Positions 15,643-22,817 of a DNA stretch of 64,000 nt are shown here, in pieces. The notes under the pieces are model-generated. The model was not told the origin of the DNA, did not search any database, and saw only the letters and a program-made list of their open reading frames with translations. The stretch comes from Oscillospiraceae bacterium (GTDB lineage: Bacteria > Bacillota > Clostridia > Oscillospirales > Oscillospiraceae): positions 1-64,000 of the forward strand of contig CAJTCG010000004.1 in the NCBI GenBank assembly GCA_910574635.1, in the 5' to 3' direction. The translations under genes were made by a program, and so were the position numbers. Every line of letters starts with the position of its first letter. Position 1 is the stretch's first letter.

Positions 15643-15728
15643 CCGCCCCAGGCTCCAACCGTGGCGGTTACTTCTTTGCAAGTAATTAAGCTATAGAGGG
15701 CCAACCGTCTACCGGCAGCGCCCTTTCT
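15630..15728 (-). ncRNA. Putative antisense RNA of type I toxin module 1
   Basis: On the minus strand TTGACA (15758-15763), a 17-bp spacer and TATACT (15735-15740) form a near-consensus promoter. The transcript would run leftward across the toxin 3' end. It would stop at a 15-bp stem (15663-15677 with 15633-15647) followed by a T-rich tail. This is the RatA-type arrangement: about 100 nt of RNA pairing with the toxin mRNA tail. Confidence 0.65.
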
Positions 15729-15874
15729 ATATTCAGTATAACCGCCTAAGATGAAATTGTCAAGCCGCCGCTCGTTCTGGGCGGTTTTCTTTTTTGCGTT
15801 CCTCAGCCGCTGTCGGGCCATTGGATTACGTGAGGTCGAGGCGTAGGGAAGGTCTCTCTTGCTGTAAGAGTATT

Positions 15875-16966
15875 TTATATATATCGCTGCAGAACAGCAA
15901 CAAGCTGCTCTTTATACTGCCGGATATCGTAAACGTCTTTTAAAGTGTATCTGGTCTCTTTTTTAGCTTCGTCCGGTACTACAAGGTACTTCATATTTTC
16001 GGTCAGTCTCAAACGGCAAATCCATTTTCGGGTATTTCCCTTATACAAAACGCTGAAATACGATTCTGTATCTTTATAAGTAACATTATGAATATCAGTA
16101 GTATCATCCAGAAGGTTTTTGATAATGAAATATGCTTCAAGTTCTTCCTCAGTTGTGATGATATTGGGAACGCGTTTTCCTGGTTCTTCATCCTCGACAG
16201 GTTCCGGGGCAGGAGCTTCTGCGGGCTTCGCCTCCGAAATGGACACACTTCCACCAGAGCCGCCAAGTGCGGTTTTAATTTTATCATTCATCATTTCGCT
16301 GATGAGGTCATTTAGAGCTTTCTTTAAGGTTGGCCGGAATTTTTCCATTACATTTTGCGTTTTTGGTCCGGAATAGCAACCTTGCAGGAAAAATCTTAAG
16401 AAATCGTCCGACGGGTCCTCTAACTGAGCAGTAAAAATATTTTTAAACTCATGCGCATACTTTAATTCTGAAGCGGTGCTAAAAATGGAGTCAATATCGA
16501 AAACCGACTTGCAGAACTTTTTCAATTCCGGGACCTGATTATCTCGGATATCCAAAATGTTAATCGTCAAGAACGGATCCTTGTCCATTTTGTTGGCGTC
16601 CTCAAGGTCCGTATAAAAGCGATAAAATATACCGTTTGTGAGAATTGCAAATTTTGCGGGGGTAGTTCCAAAGTAACGGAATAGCTGCGAATCGTGCCGT
16701 TCCAGATTTTCTGTAATGGATTTGCATTCAATCAAAATTACAGGAGTGCCGTCCTGGATAATGGCATAGTCTACCTTCTCACCCTTTTTGATGCCCACAT
16801 CCGCAGTAAACTCTGGAACAAATTCCTGCGGATTAAACACATCATAGCCGAGCATAGAGAAAAAGGGCATGATGATAGCCGTTTTGGTAGCTTCCTCGGT
16901 TTGGATGCTTCCGGTCAAAGACTCTACCCGCTTTGAGAACTGTTTCAGCTGATCAATGAAATCCAT
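15875..16966 (-). CDS. Standalone HSDR_N-type PD-(D/E)XK nuclease-like protein
   Basis: This 363-residue protein has an N-terminal domain related to the type I restriction R-subunit N-terminus. The core carries the PD-(D/E)XK elements: KVDYAII with the Asp, then VILIECKS with Glu-Cys-Lys. A Pro/Glu-rich linker (about residues 245-270) joins a C-terminal domain rich in basic and aromatic residues. No helicase, HsdM or HsdS lies nearby. Such single proteins are frequent in lysogeny modules of Firmicute prophages and may block other phages, but the function is unproven. A palindromic operator is centred about 28 bp upstream of the start. Confidence 0.75.
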   Translation of the reverse strand: MDFIDQLKQFSKRVESLTGSIQTEEATKTAIIMPFFSMLGYDVFNPQEFVPEFTADVGIKKGEKVDYAIIQDGTPVILIECKSITENLERHDSQLFRYFGTTPAKFAILTNGIFYRFYTDLEDANKMDKDPFLTINILDIRDNQVPELKKFCKSVFDIDSIFSTASELKYAHEFKNIFTAQLEDPSDDFLRFFLQGCYSGPKTQNVMEKFRPTLKKALNDLISEMMNDKIKTALGGSGGSVSISEAKPAEAPAPEPVEDEEPGKRVPNIITTEEELEAYFIIKNLLDDTTDIHNVTYKDTESYFSVLYKGNTRKWICRLRLTENMKYLVVPDEAKKETRYTLKDVYDIRQYKEQLVAVLQRYI

Positions 16967-16982
16967 ACTCTACACTCCTTGT

Positions 16983-17005
16983 AAAGTGTCCAATTTGGAC
17001 ACTTT
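16983..17005. promoter_or_regulatory. Palindromic operator, copy 2
   Basis: The core GTGTCCAATTTGGACAC (16986-17002) extends to a 23-bp perfect palindrome. It sits between the repressor gene and the nuclease-like gene, probably controlling the latter. Confidence 0.75.
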
Positions 17006-17035
17006 TTTATTTTTTGCCCCAACAGAGGGGCGTGA

Positions 17036-17467
17036 TCACATTGCCTCGCTGGTATGCCCGGACTCTTGAGGGACTGCCTCCACATCCAGGAGCTTGCGGA
17101 CCGCAGCCTGAGTGCCCTCGTCTGCTTTATCATAAGCCGATGCCACTAATGAGGCGGTCTGGCTAAGGACTATTTTGCTATCTTCTACAATATGGTCCTT
17201 GACTGACTGGGCGAGGTGTGCTGTAAGGGCGGCGCGGGCCTGCCCCTCCGGCGTCGGCTCCCCCAGAAGCTCGCTGACGGTGACGCCTAGGTACTGGGCC
17301 AGGAGCTGGACCCGCTCGACAGAGGGAACGCTGCCCCGACGCTCAATTTGGTTTATTAGGTCCGCACCTGCTCCACTCTCACGGCAAGCAATTGTCGGTT
17401 TGACCCCTCTAAGAGAACATTGCCTTTTGATATTTTGCACAAAAATCTCTTTATCCAAAAGGGCCAC
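17036..17467 (-). CDS. CI-like XRE-family repressor
   Basis: This 143-residue protein has an N-terminal Cro/CI helix-turn-helix (QCSLRGVKPTIACRESGAGA, then QIERRGSVPSVERVQLLAQY). The helical C-terminal part is probably for oligomerisation. No LexA-like Ser-Lys protease core is visible, so induction may need a separate antirepressor or protease. It is transcribed away from the early genes, and TTGACG-type repeats lie in the intergenic region. This is the likely prophage repressor. Confidence 0.8.
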   Translation of the reverse strand: MALLDKEIFVQNIKRQCSLRGVKPTIACRESGAGADLINQIERRGSVPSVERVQLLAQYLGVTVSELLGEPTPEGQARAALTAHLAQSVKDHIVEDSKIVLSQTASLVASAYDKADEGTQAAVRKLLDVEAVPQESGHTSEAM

Positions 17468-17486
17468 ACTCCTTAAAATAAGAAAT

Positions 17487-17555
17487 TGACGAATTGGCTA
17501 ATAATTAGAAAATGACGGATTAGATATTGACGACCGACAATTGACGGTTTATAGT
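17487..17555 (+). promoter_or_regulatory. Early promoter with repeated TGACG operator motifs
   Basis: TGACG occurs at 17487, 17513, 17528 and 17542, in three of the four cases as ATTGACG. The box TTGACG at 17527-17532, a 17-bp spacer and TATAGT at 17550-17555 form a rightward promoter. The repeats are candidate binding sites for the adjacent repressor. Confidence 0.6.
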
Positions 17556-17602
17556 GTAACCATACCGACACGGAAAATAAATCCAAGGGAAGGAGGGAGA
17601 AA

Positions 17603-17743
17603 ATGGAACAGGCAACTGGAATTGGAAAGCAGGAACTGTTAAACGCGGTAGAAGAGTATGCGCTAAAAGTGCTTCGCGGTGAAATGGGTCCGCAGGATGT
17701 CGCAGTACTTCCGCAAATTCTTCATATCCTGCTTAACTCATGA
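17603..17743 (+). CDS. Small early ORF (46 aa)
   Basis: MEQATGIGKQELLNAVEEYA starts a short acidic, helical protein following the strong ribosome site GGAAGGAGGGAG. It is the first gene of the rightward early operon, about 50 bp from the promoter. A related leader and a 22-codon ORF recur at 18030-18128. Function unknown. Confidence 0.6.
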   Translation: MEQATGIGKQELLNAVEEYALKVLRGEMGPQDVAVLPQILHILLNS

Positions 17744-17950
17744 TGGATCACCTAGAAGGGAGGTTAAGGCTTCCTTAACTGCCTGACGAATGGCTCTATT
17801 ATTGGCGTCAAGCGCACCTCTTACCCGGAGCCAACTGTATTCATTGGCAAAGGCGGCAGGATACAATTCGTTATCCAGGCGAGGCTGGATTTTAGAAAAG
17901 GCTTCATCAAACGCAGCGTCAATAACTTTTTCAATTTCTTTTTTCTGCAT
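17738..17950 (-). CDS. Hypothetical 70-aa protein, reverse strand in the early region
   Basis: MQKKEIEKVIDAAFDEAFSK begins a short helical protein with AAAGGAG before the ATG at 17950. It is antisense to the early operon and overlaps the 46-aa ORF by 6 bp at their 3' ends. No family is recognised. Confidence 0.5.
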   Translation of the reverse strand: MQKKEIEKVIDAAFDEAFSKIQPRLDNELYPAAFANEYSWLRVRGALDANNRAIRQAVKEALTSLLGDPS

Positions 17951-18059
17951 AGGTTAACTCCTTTCAGTCACTCGCAGTCTTACCAGTTACCCCCCAGGTA
18001 CATTGATTTTGCACCGATTGGGAAAAGGGAAATAGATCCAAGGGAAGGCGGGGAGAGGG

Positions 18060-18128
18060 ATGATACATGCGACAGAAGAGCAGGTTGCAGAGGTCATAAC
18101 AGATTTATTGGCTTTTATCCACTTCTAG
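18060..18128 (+). CDS. Tiny ORF (22 aa) with duplicated leader
   Basis: MIHATEEQVAEVITDLLAFI and two more residues. The sequence upstream (AAATAGATCCAAGGGAAGG) is a near copy of that before the 46-aa ORF at 17603, including the ribosome site. It may be a decayed duplicate of that gene. Confidence 0.4.
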   Translation: MIHATEEQVAEVITDLLAFIHF

Positions 18129-18206
18129 AAAATCGTACTATGTAACCACAAGGACAATATACCATGTTTGTCCCAAAGTTTCAAGAAAAATGAAAGGAGG
18201 AGCGCA

Positions 18207-18401
18207 ATGAATAACATCCGGCTTCTGCGGGAGCAGAATGACATGACCATGGAAGAACTGGCGGAACGTGTCGGCGTGAAGCATCCGGCGGTTTACAAGT
18301 GGGAACACGGCAGGGGTAACCCTTCCATGGAAAACGCCCGGAAATTAGCCGATGTCTTCGGTGTTTCCCTGGACTATCTCATGGGCCGTGACAGCGCCTA
18401 G
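18207..18401 (+). CDS. Cro-like XRE regulator (64 aa)
   Basis: The whole protein is a Cro/CI helix-turn-helix (RLLREQNDMTMEELAERVGV, then HPAVYKWEHGRGNPSMENAR) ending in DYLMGRDSA. GAAAGGAGG precedes the ATG at 18207. Its place in the early operon, opposite the CI-like gene, suggests a Cro role. Confidence 0.8.
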   Translation: MNNIRLLREQNDMTMEELAERVGVKHPAVYKWEHGRGNPSMENARKLADVFGVSLDYLMGRDSA

Positions 18402-18441
18402 TTCCACAGCCCTATTTTACCCCAGAAAGGAGGCCCGCGCC

Positions 18442-18894
18442 ATGCCGGAGGATGGCCGGAATATTTACAAAACCTGCCGGGAGCTGGCAGGTTACACCCA
18501 GGAACACGCCGCGGAGCTGCTGGGCTGCTCCGTCCGGGCTCTTGCCCGCTATGAGGGCGGGGAGGCGTTCCCCCCGGACGACCTCGCCGTCCGTATGGAT
18601 GCGCTCTACTCCAACCACTTTCTCGCTTATGACCACCTGTGCCAGACCTCCCAGGTAGCGGCGGCTTTGCTGCCGTCCGTGGAGGATTGCAGCTTGCAGA
18701 CGGCGGTAATGCGGTGCTTTAACCGTATGGAGCGGTTTTTGGAGAGGCGTCCAGACCATCGGCTTATGGAGATTGCAGAGGACAACATTATCGACGAAAG
18801 CGAGAGGCCGGACCTGGATATGATCCTCGCTGATCTTGAGGAGTTGACCAAAGCGTTTACCGAGGTCCGTCTGGCGGCGGGCCGGAGCACATAG
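18442..18894 (+). CDS. Helix-turn-helix regulator (150 aa)
   Basis: An N-terminal XRE-like HTH (YKTCRELAGYTQEHAAELLG, then SVRALARYEGG) is followed by about 80 helical residues including CFNRMERFLERRPDHRLMEI. AAAGGAGG precedes the ATG at 18442, 41 bp after the Cro-like gene. It is a phage early regulator of unknown target. Confidence 0.75.
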   Translation: MPEDGRNIYKTCRELAGYTQEHAAELLGCSVRALARYEGGEAFPPDDLAVRMDALYSNHFLAYDHLCQTSQVAAALLPSVEDCSLQTAVMRCFNRMERFLERRPDHRLMEIAEDNIIDESERPDLDMILADLEELTKAFTEVRLAAGRST

Positions 18895-18935
18895 GACGAG
18901 CTCCCGCCGGCGTAGAGTGTAGGGAGGTGATACAT

Positions 18936-19136
18936 ATGCCGAAACTGGGCCCGTTCCCCTTTGTCCCCAATATGGAGGACTGCCGTAAAATCGTAAAAAC
19001 CGAGAGCTGTACCTGCTACATCATGGATACCTGCTGCCGGAATATGACTGCTGCGGACAAAGCCGCCGCGGATGAGCGAATCCTTCAGGTCTATGTGAAC
19101 CATGCGCTGAAAAAGGGGATTTCCGGGTCCGCATAA
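18936..19136 (+). CDS. Hypothetical Cys-rich protein (66 aa)
   Basis: MPKLGPFPFVPNMEDCRKIV is followed by four further Cys (CTCY and CC), hinting at a metal site. GGGAGGTGAT precedes the ATG at 18936; a GTG nine bases earlier is less well placed. Early-operon gene of unknown function. Confidence 0.6.
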   Translation: MPKLGPFPFVPNMEDCRKIVKTESCTCYIMDTCCRNMTAADKAAADERILQVYVNHALKKGISGSA

Positions 19137-19194
19137 CGACGGGAGCCCGTCGGCGGGCTCTGATGGACAAGCCCTGATTTTGAAAGGAGCTGCT

Positions 19195-19395
19195 ATGAAA
19201 CGCTATGTAATTCAGTCCCGTGTCCACAACTGGGACCCCTGGAAGACCATGCCTGGCCGGGAGTATGACACCATGGATGAAGCTAAGGCGGCCTTTAAGG
19301 AGGTTAAAGCGAGCTTTGATGCCCTCCCGTTCAAGGACTGCTATCGGATTGCCGAGGCATATATCCAGGTGCGCTACAAAGCCGTGGCGATTTAG
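19195..19395 (+). CDS. Hypothetical protein (66 aa)
   Basis: MKRYVIQSRVHNWDPWKTMP starts a short protein with several aromatic residues and an acidic helix. GAAAGGAGC precedes the ATG. It is part of the tight early-gene string; no family is recognised. Confidence 0.6.
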   Translation: MKRYVIQSRVHNWDPWKTMPGREYDTMDEAKAAFKEVKASFDALPFKDCYRIAEAYIQVRYKAVAI

Positions 19396-19405
19396 GAGGG
19401 CATGT

Positions 19406-19564
19406 ATGAACCAACTCATGAGCGCTATCCCTGTTCGGGGAGGCTGGTGTGTGCAGGTCGTGCTTCCCAGTGGGAGGCTCCGGTGGATTCCCTGCGTGGG
19501 GAGCTTCCAGGAGGCCATAGACCAGGCGCTCCAGTGGAAGCCGGAGGAAGGAGAAAGCGAATGA
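19406..19564 (+). CDS. Hypothetical protein (52 aa)
   Basis: MNQLMSAIPVRGGWCVQVVL, then a Trp-containing segment and an acidic tail. AGGAGG precedes the start at 19406, 11 bp after the previous stop. No known family. Confidence 0.55.
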   Translation: MNQLMSAIPVRGGWCVQVVLPSGRLRWIPCVGSFQEAIDQALQWKPEEGESE

Positions 19565-19571
19565 AACGCGC

Positions 19572-19641
19572 AAAAAAAGACCGCTCGAAGGCGGCAACCT
19601 TCGAGCAGTCGTGTCCAGGGCTTGCGCCGAGAAACATTTGC
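19572..19641 (-). ncRNA. Small antisense-type RNA (~70 nt) with promoter and terminator
   Basis: On the minus strand TTGCAT (19670-19675), a 16-bp spacer and TATAAT (19648-19653) form a promoter. About 40 nt past the expected start, a perfect 9-bp stem (19598-19606 with 19583-19591) is followed by seven T on the transcript, a textbook intrinsic terminator. No ORF is in it. It is antisense to the start of a longer frame and lies upstream of the 43-aa membrane peptide gene, so it may regulate that gene or the replication genes. Confidence 0.65.
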
Positions 19642-19710
19642 ATGATTATTATATCAAATTTTCGGCAAAATGCAAGCCCCAATCTGGACAAGAGGGGAGG
19701 GATTCTCCCC

Positions 19711-19842
19711 ATGTCCTGGGCCATGATACTGACCTATATCGGGGCGGCCGGGCTGGTTCATCAGCTGTTCCGCCTGATCGACTGGATAGAAAGGCGAGAG
19801 GATGGAAGAACAAAAAAGCTACTGGGGCGTGATTCCCGGTGA
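19711..19842 (+). CDS. Small membrane peptide (43 aa)
   Basis: MSWAMILTYIGAAGLVHQLF is one likely membrane helix, followed by a basic tail. GGGGAGGG lies upstream. The frame extends back to 19561 (ATG), but the start at 19711 leaves room for the antisense RNA promoter. The end overlaps the replication gene start by 41 bp. It could be a small holin-like or type I toxin peptide; function unknown. Confidence 0.5.
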   Translation: MSWAMILTYIGAAGLVHQLFRLIDWIERREDGRTKKLLGRDSR

Positions 19843-20584
19843 AGTGTTCCGCGACAAGGAACTGACCGCGGCGGCGAAGCTGCTGTACCTGGTGCTGTCC
19901 ACCATGGCGCACCGGGATGGGTACTGCTGGCCCTCCAACGAGACGCTGGCGGCGGAGCTGGACCTGTCCAAGCGGCGGGTCCAGCAGATGCTCGTACAAC
20001 TTCAGGAGAAGGGTTATATCCGGGTGTCTGTTCAGCGCGCCGAAGGGACCAACGAGGTGGAGCGGAGGTATATTTACTGCGGCCTGTTTGTGGGCAAAGA
20101 ACCGCCTCCCCCCTCCGGCGAAAACCCGCCGGACCCTCATGAAAAAAATTTCACCCCCTCATGCAAAATCTCGCATGACCCTCATGAAATTTCTCACAGT
20201 TGTATAATAGGTAGAAAAGATATATCTGAAAATATACCCCCCTTACCCCCCACAGGGGGGAAGCGCGGTGGGCGCAAAAAGGACAAGTCCGTCCCGTCCT
20301 GGAACCCGGAGCGCTTCGAGGCGTTCTGGGAGTATTACCGGACCCACGCCCGGGGGGAGGACCGCCAGGGGGCGGTTCAGGCCTGGGACAAGCTCCAGCC
20401 GGACGACGCGCTGATCGCCGTCATGGGCAGGGCCCTCCAGGCGCAGGTTGCCTCCAAAAGCTGGCGGGAGGGCATTGGCATTCCCTACGCCAAGCGGTGG
20501 CTGAGCAATCAGCGCTGGAAGGACTCCCTGCCCCGTGACCCGGAGGCCCCGGAGGAGGAAGGAAGGCAGTACGGATGGCACTGA
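19802..20584 (+). CDS. Phage replication initiation protein (HTH_36/DnaD-like)
   Basis: This 260-residue protein opens with a winged-helix domain (GVIPGEVFRDKELTAAAKLL, then SNETLAAELDLSKRRVQQML). A Pro-rich linker and a C-terminal domain (FEAFWEYYRTHARGEDRQGA, then AWDKL) follow, typical of phage replisome organisers. It precedes a DnaB-like helicase, so it probably binds the phage origin and loads that helicase. Short repeated ACCCTCATGAAA-type motifs near 20145-20190 inside the gene could be origin iterons; this is inference. Confidence 0.8.
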   Translation: MEEQKSYWGVIPGEVFRDKELTAAAKLLYLVLSTMAHRDGYCWPSNETLAAELDLSKRRVQQMLVQLQEKGYIRVSVQRAEGTNEVERRYIYCGLFVGKEPPPPSGENPPDPHEKNFTPSCKISHDPHEISHSCIIGRKDISENIPPLPPTGGKRGGRKKDKSVPSWNPERFEAFWEYYRTHARGEDRQGAVQAWDKLQPDDALIAVMGRALQAQVASKSWREGIGIPYAKRWLSNQRWKDSLPRDPEAPEEEGRQYGWH

Positions 20585-21993
20585 AGGATTCCCGGCCCTC
20601 CCTGGAGGCGGAACAGGCTGTTGTCGGCTCCCTGCTGGTTGCCGGTTCCAGCGGCGACGCAGAGACGATTCGAGGGCTGCTGTCCGCCGTCCATGAGGAG
20701 GACCTGCTGAACCCGGTGAACAAAGCGGTCTTTCAAGCCGCCCGGGCCCTGTTCCGCTCCGGTGGAGCCGTGGACCCCATCACCATCCGGGACAAGATCG
20801 GCGGTCAGTACTCCGACTACCTGGTCCAGCTCATGGAGATTACGCCCACCACCGCCAACTGGCCGGAGTGGACCAGGATTACCCATGAGCAGGCCGCCGT
20901 CCAGCGGGCCAGGGCTCTGGCGGAACCGCTGTCCCTGGCGGTGACTCTGGACGACTGCCGTCCCGTCAGCGCCCAGCTGGGCCGGCTTCTCTCCGACGGG
21001 CGGAGGCTGGACGCCTGGACGGTCCCCCAGCTGCTGGACAGCTTCTTCGAGAGCCAGGACCCGGACGCGCCGAAGCCGGAGTATGTTACGTTCGGCCTCC
21101 AGGTGCTGGATGAGGGAAGCTACATAGAGCTTGGGGACGTAGTGGTGGTAGGCGGCTATCCCAGTGACGGCAAGACCGCCCTGTCCATGCAAATGGCCTG
21201 GTATATGGCGAAAAAATACCGGGTCGGTTTCTTCTCCCTGGAAACGGCCCGGAGAAAGCTCCGGGACCGTATGATTGCCCATGCCGCCGGGCTGGACCTG
21301 GCGGACATCAAGCGCCGGGAGCTGAGCGAGGCGGCCTGGGAGGACCTGGCGAAACGTCAGGCGGATTTCGTGAAACGGGACCTGACGCTGGTGGAGGCGG
21401 CGGGCATGAGCGCGGCGGACATCGAGACCGCCAGCCGGGCCTACGGCTTCCAGGTCATTTTCATCGACTACATCCAGCTGGTGGCCCCGGAAAAATCATC
21501 GGGCGGTACCCGCAGTGAACAGGTAGCGGCGATCTCCCGGGCCCTGCACACCTTCGCCCAAAAGACCGGGACGCTGGTGGTGGAGCTGGCCCAGCTGACC
21601 CGGCAGGAGCGAAAGACCGGCAAGGACGGCCAGGAGGTGCGCCGGGACCCTACCATGCAGGACCTAAAGGAATCCGGCCAGCTGGAGCAGGATGCGGACA
21701 TGATTCTTCTACTCTTTCGCCCCGGCCCCAAGGACAAAGGACCCGACGGCAAAGAGCTTAGCGAGGAAGACCACCGCCTCCTGAAAATCGGCAAGAACAA
21801 AGAGGGCCGCTGGGGAGACTGGGTGCTGCGCTTTGACGGCGGCAGGCAGACGTTTTCTGTCGTGACCGACAGCATGGGCGTCATGCGGAAATTCCAGGCG
21901 GAGGGCCGGAAGGCCCAGGCCCGGAACCGGCGGAACCCGGACCAGGTGGAGTTTACGGAGCTGGAGGGAGAACACAAGGACCTGCCGTTTTGA
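20575..21993 (+). CDS. dnaB: Replicative DNA helicase, DnaB family
   Basis: This 472-residue helicase has the DnaB N-terminal helical domain (LEAEQAVVGSLLVAG) and RecA-like core. Walker A is GGYPSDGKTAL, Walker B is VIFIDYIQLVA, and the Q/R-finger region is TRSEQVAAISRALHTFAQKT. The ATG overlaps the end of the replication initiator gene, so they are coupled. It would unwind phage DNA at the replication fork. Length and motifs are normal. Confidence 0.92.
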   Translation: MALKDSRPSLEAEQAVVGSLLVAGSSGDAETIRGLLSAVHEEDLLNPVNKAVFQAARALFRSGGAVDPITIRDKIGGQYSDYLVQLMEITPTTANWPEWTRITHEQAAVQRARALAEPLSLAVTLDDCRPVSAQLGRLLSDGRRLDAWTVPQLLDSFFESQDPDAPKPEYVTFGLQVLDEGSYIELGDVVVVGGYPSDGKTALSMQMAWYMAKKYRVGFFSLETARRKLRDRMIAHAAGLDLADIKRRELSEAAWEDLAKRQADFVKRDLTLVEAAGMSAADIETASRAYGFQVIFIDYIQLVAPEKSSGGTRSEQVAAISRALHTFAQKTGTLVVELAQLTRQERKTGKDGQEVRRDPTMQDLKESGQLEQDADMILLLFRPGPKDKGPDGKELSEEDHRLLKIGKNKEGRWGDWVLRFDGGRQTFSVVTDSMGVMRKFQAEGRKAQARNRRNPDQVEFTELEGEHKDLPF

Positions 21994-22034
21994 ATGATAC
22001 ATACGCCGCCCTGGGCGGCTGAAAGGATACGTGT

Positions 22035-22817
22035 ATGAAAACCATCGCGATCATGAATAACAAAGGCGGAGTCGGAAAGACCGTTACCGCCATTAACTTG
22101 GCGGACATCCTGGTCCGCGACTACCACAAGCGCGTCGTTCTGGCGGACTGCGACGGGCAGGTGAACATGACCCGCTTCTTTCTTCCGGAGTTCAACCCGG
22201 AGGACGGCGGCACCGTGGCGGAGGTCCTGACCGGGACCCACGAGCCCTATTGGCGGGCAAACCTGGCGGAGCTCCGGGAGGGGTTGTCCATCCTGCCTGG
22301 CTCCCCGGCGCTGTATGACCTGGACCTGATCGCCATCCGGGACGGACTGCGGGACACTTACGCGCTGCGGCGTTTCCGCGACGCAGCGGCGGAGGATGGG
22401 GAAACGGATTATTTTATTTTTGACTGTCCTCCCGGCTACACGCTCTCCAGCGTGTCGGCGCTGCTGGCCGCCGACGAGGTGGTGGTGCCCCTGGTCATCG
22501 ACGGGTTTTCTTTTCGCGGCATGATGGACATGAAGGCGCAGCTGGAGAGCCTCCAGCGGGCGGCGCCGGAGATTGCGGGGGTGCTGGTGCTCCAGTTCCG
22601 CCGCAGCGAGGTGGTCCGGCAGGGCGTGGAGTTGCTCCGGGAGATGGATCTGCCCATGTTCAAGACGGCCATCCGGCGGACGGAGAAGATGCCGGAGAGC
22701 ACCTTCGACAGCCAGCCCATTGTGGTCTACAGCCCCCGCAGCGCCGCCGCCCAGGATTACCGGCGGTGGGTCCGGGAGTACTTGGGGGAGGAGCTTGGGT
22801 ATGAAGAAGGCGTTTGA
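22035..22817 (+). CDS. parA: ParA-family ATPase
   Basis: This 260-residue ATPase has the canonical deviant Walker A NKGGVGKT, A' motif VVLADCDGQVNMTRF and Walker B YFIFDCPPGY. Phage and conjugative-element ParA proteins segregate or stabilise DNA. A ParB-like partner is not obvious; the next gene (DUF3102-like) may serve that role. It contrasts with the KGGMGRT variant at 1833-3185. It overlaps the next gene by 17 bp. Confidence 0.9.
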   Translation: MKTIAIMNNKGGVGKTVTAINLADILVRDYHKRVVLADCDGQVNMTRFFLPEFNPEDGGTVAEVLTGTHEPYWRANLAELREGLSILPGSPALYDLDLIAIRDGLRDTYALRRFRDAAAEDGETDYFIFDCPPGYTLSSVSALLAADEVVVPLVIDGFSFRGMMDMKAQLESLQRAAPEIAGVLVLQFRRSEVVRQGVELLREMDLPMFKTAIRRTEKMPESTFDSQPIVVYSPRSAAAQDYRRWVREYLGEELGYEEGV

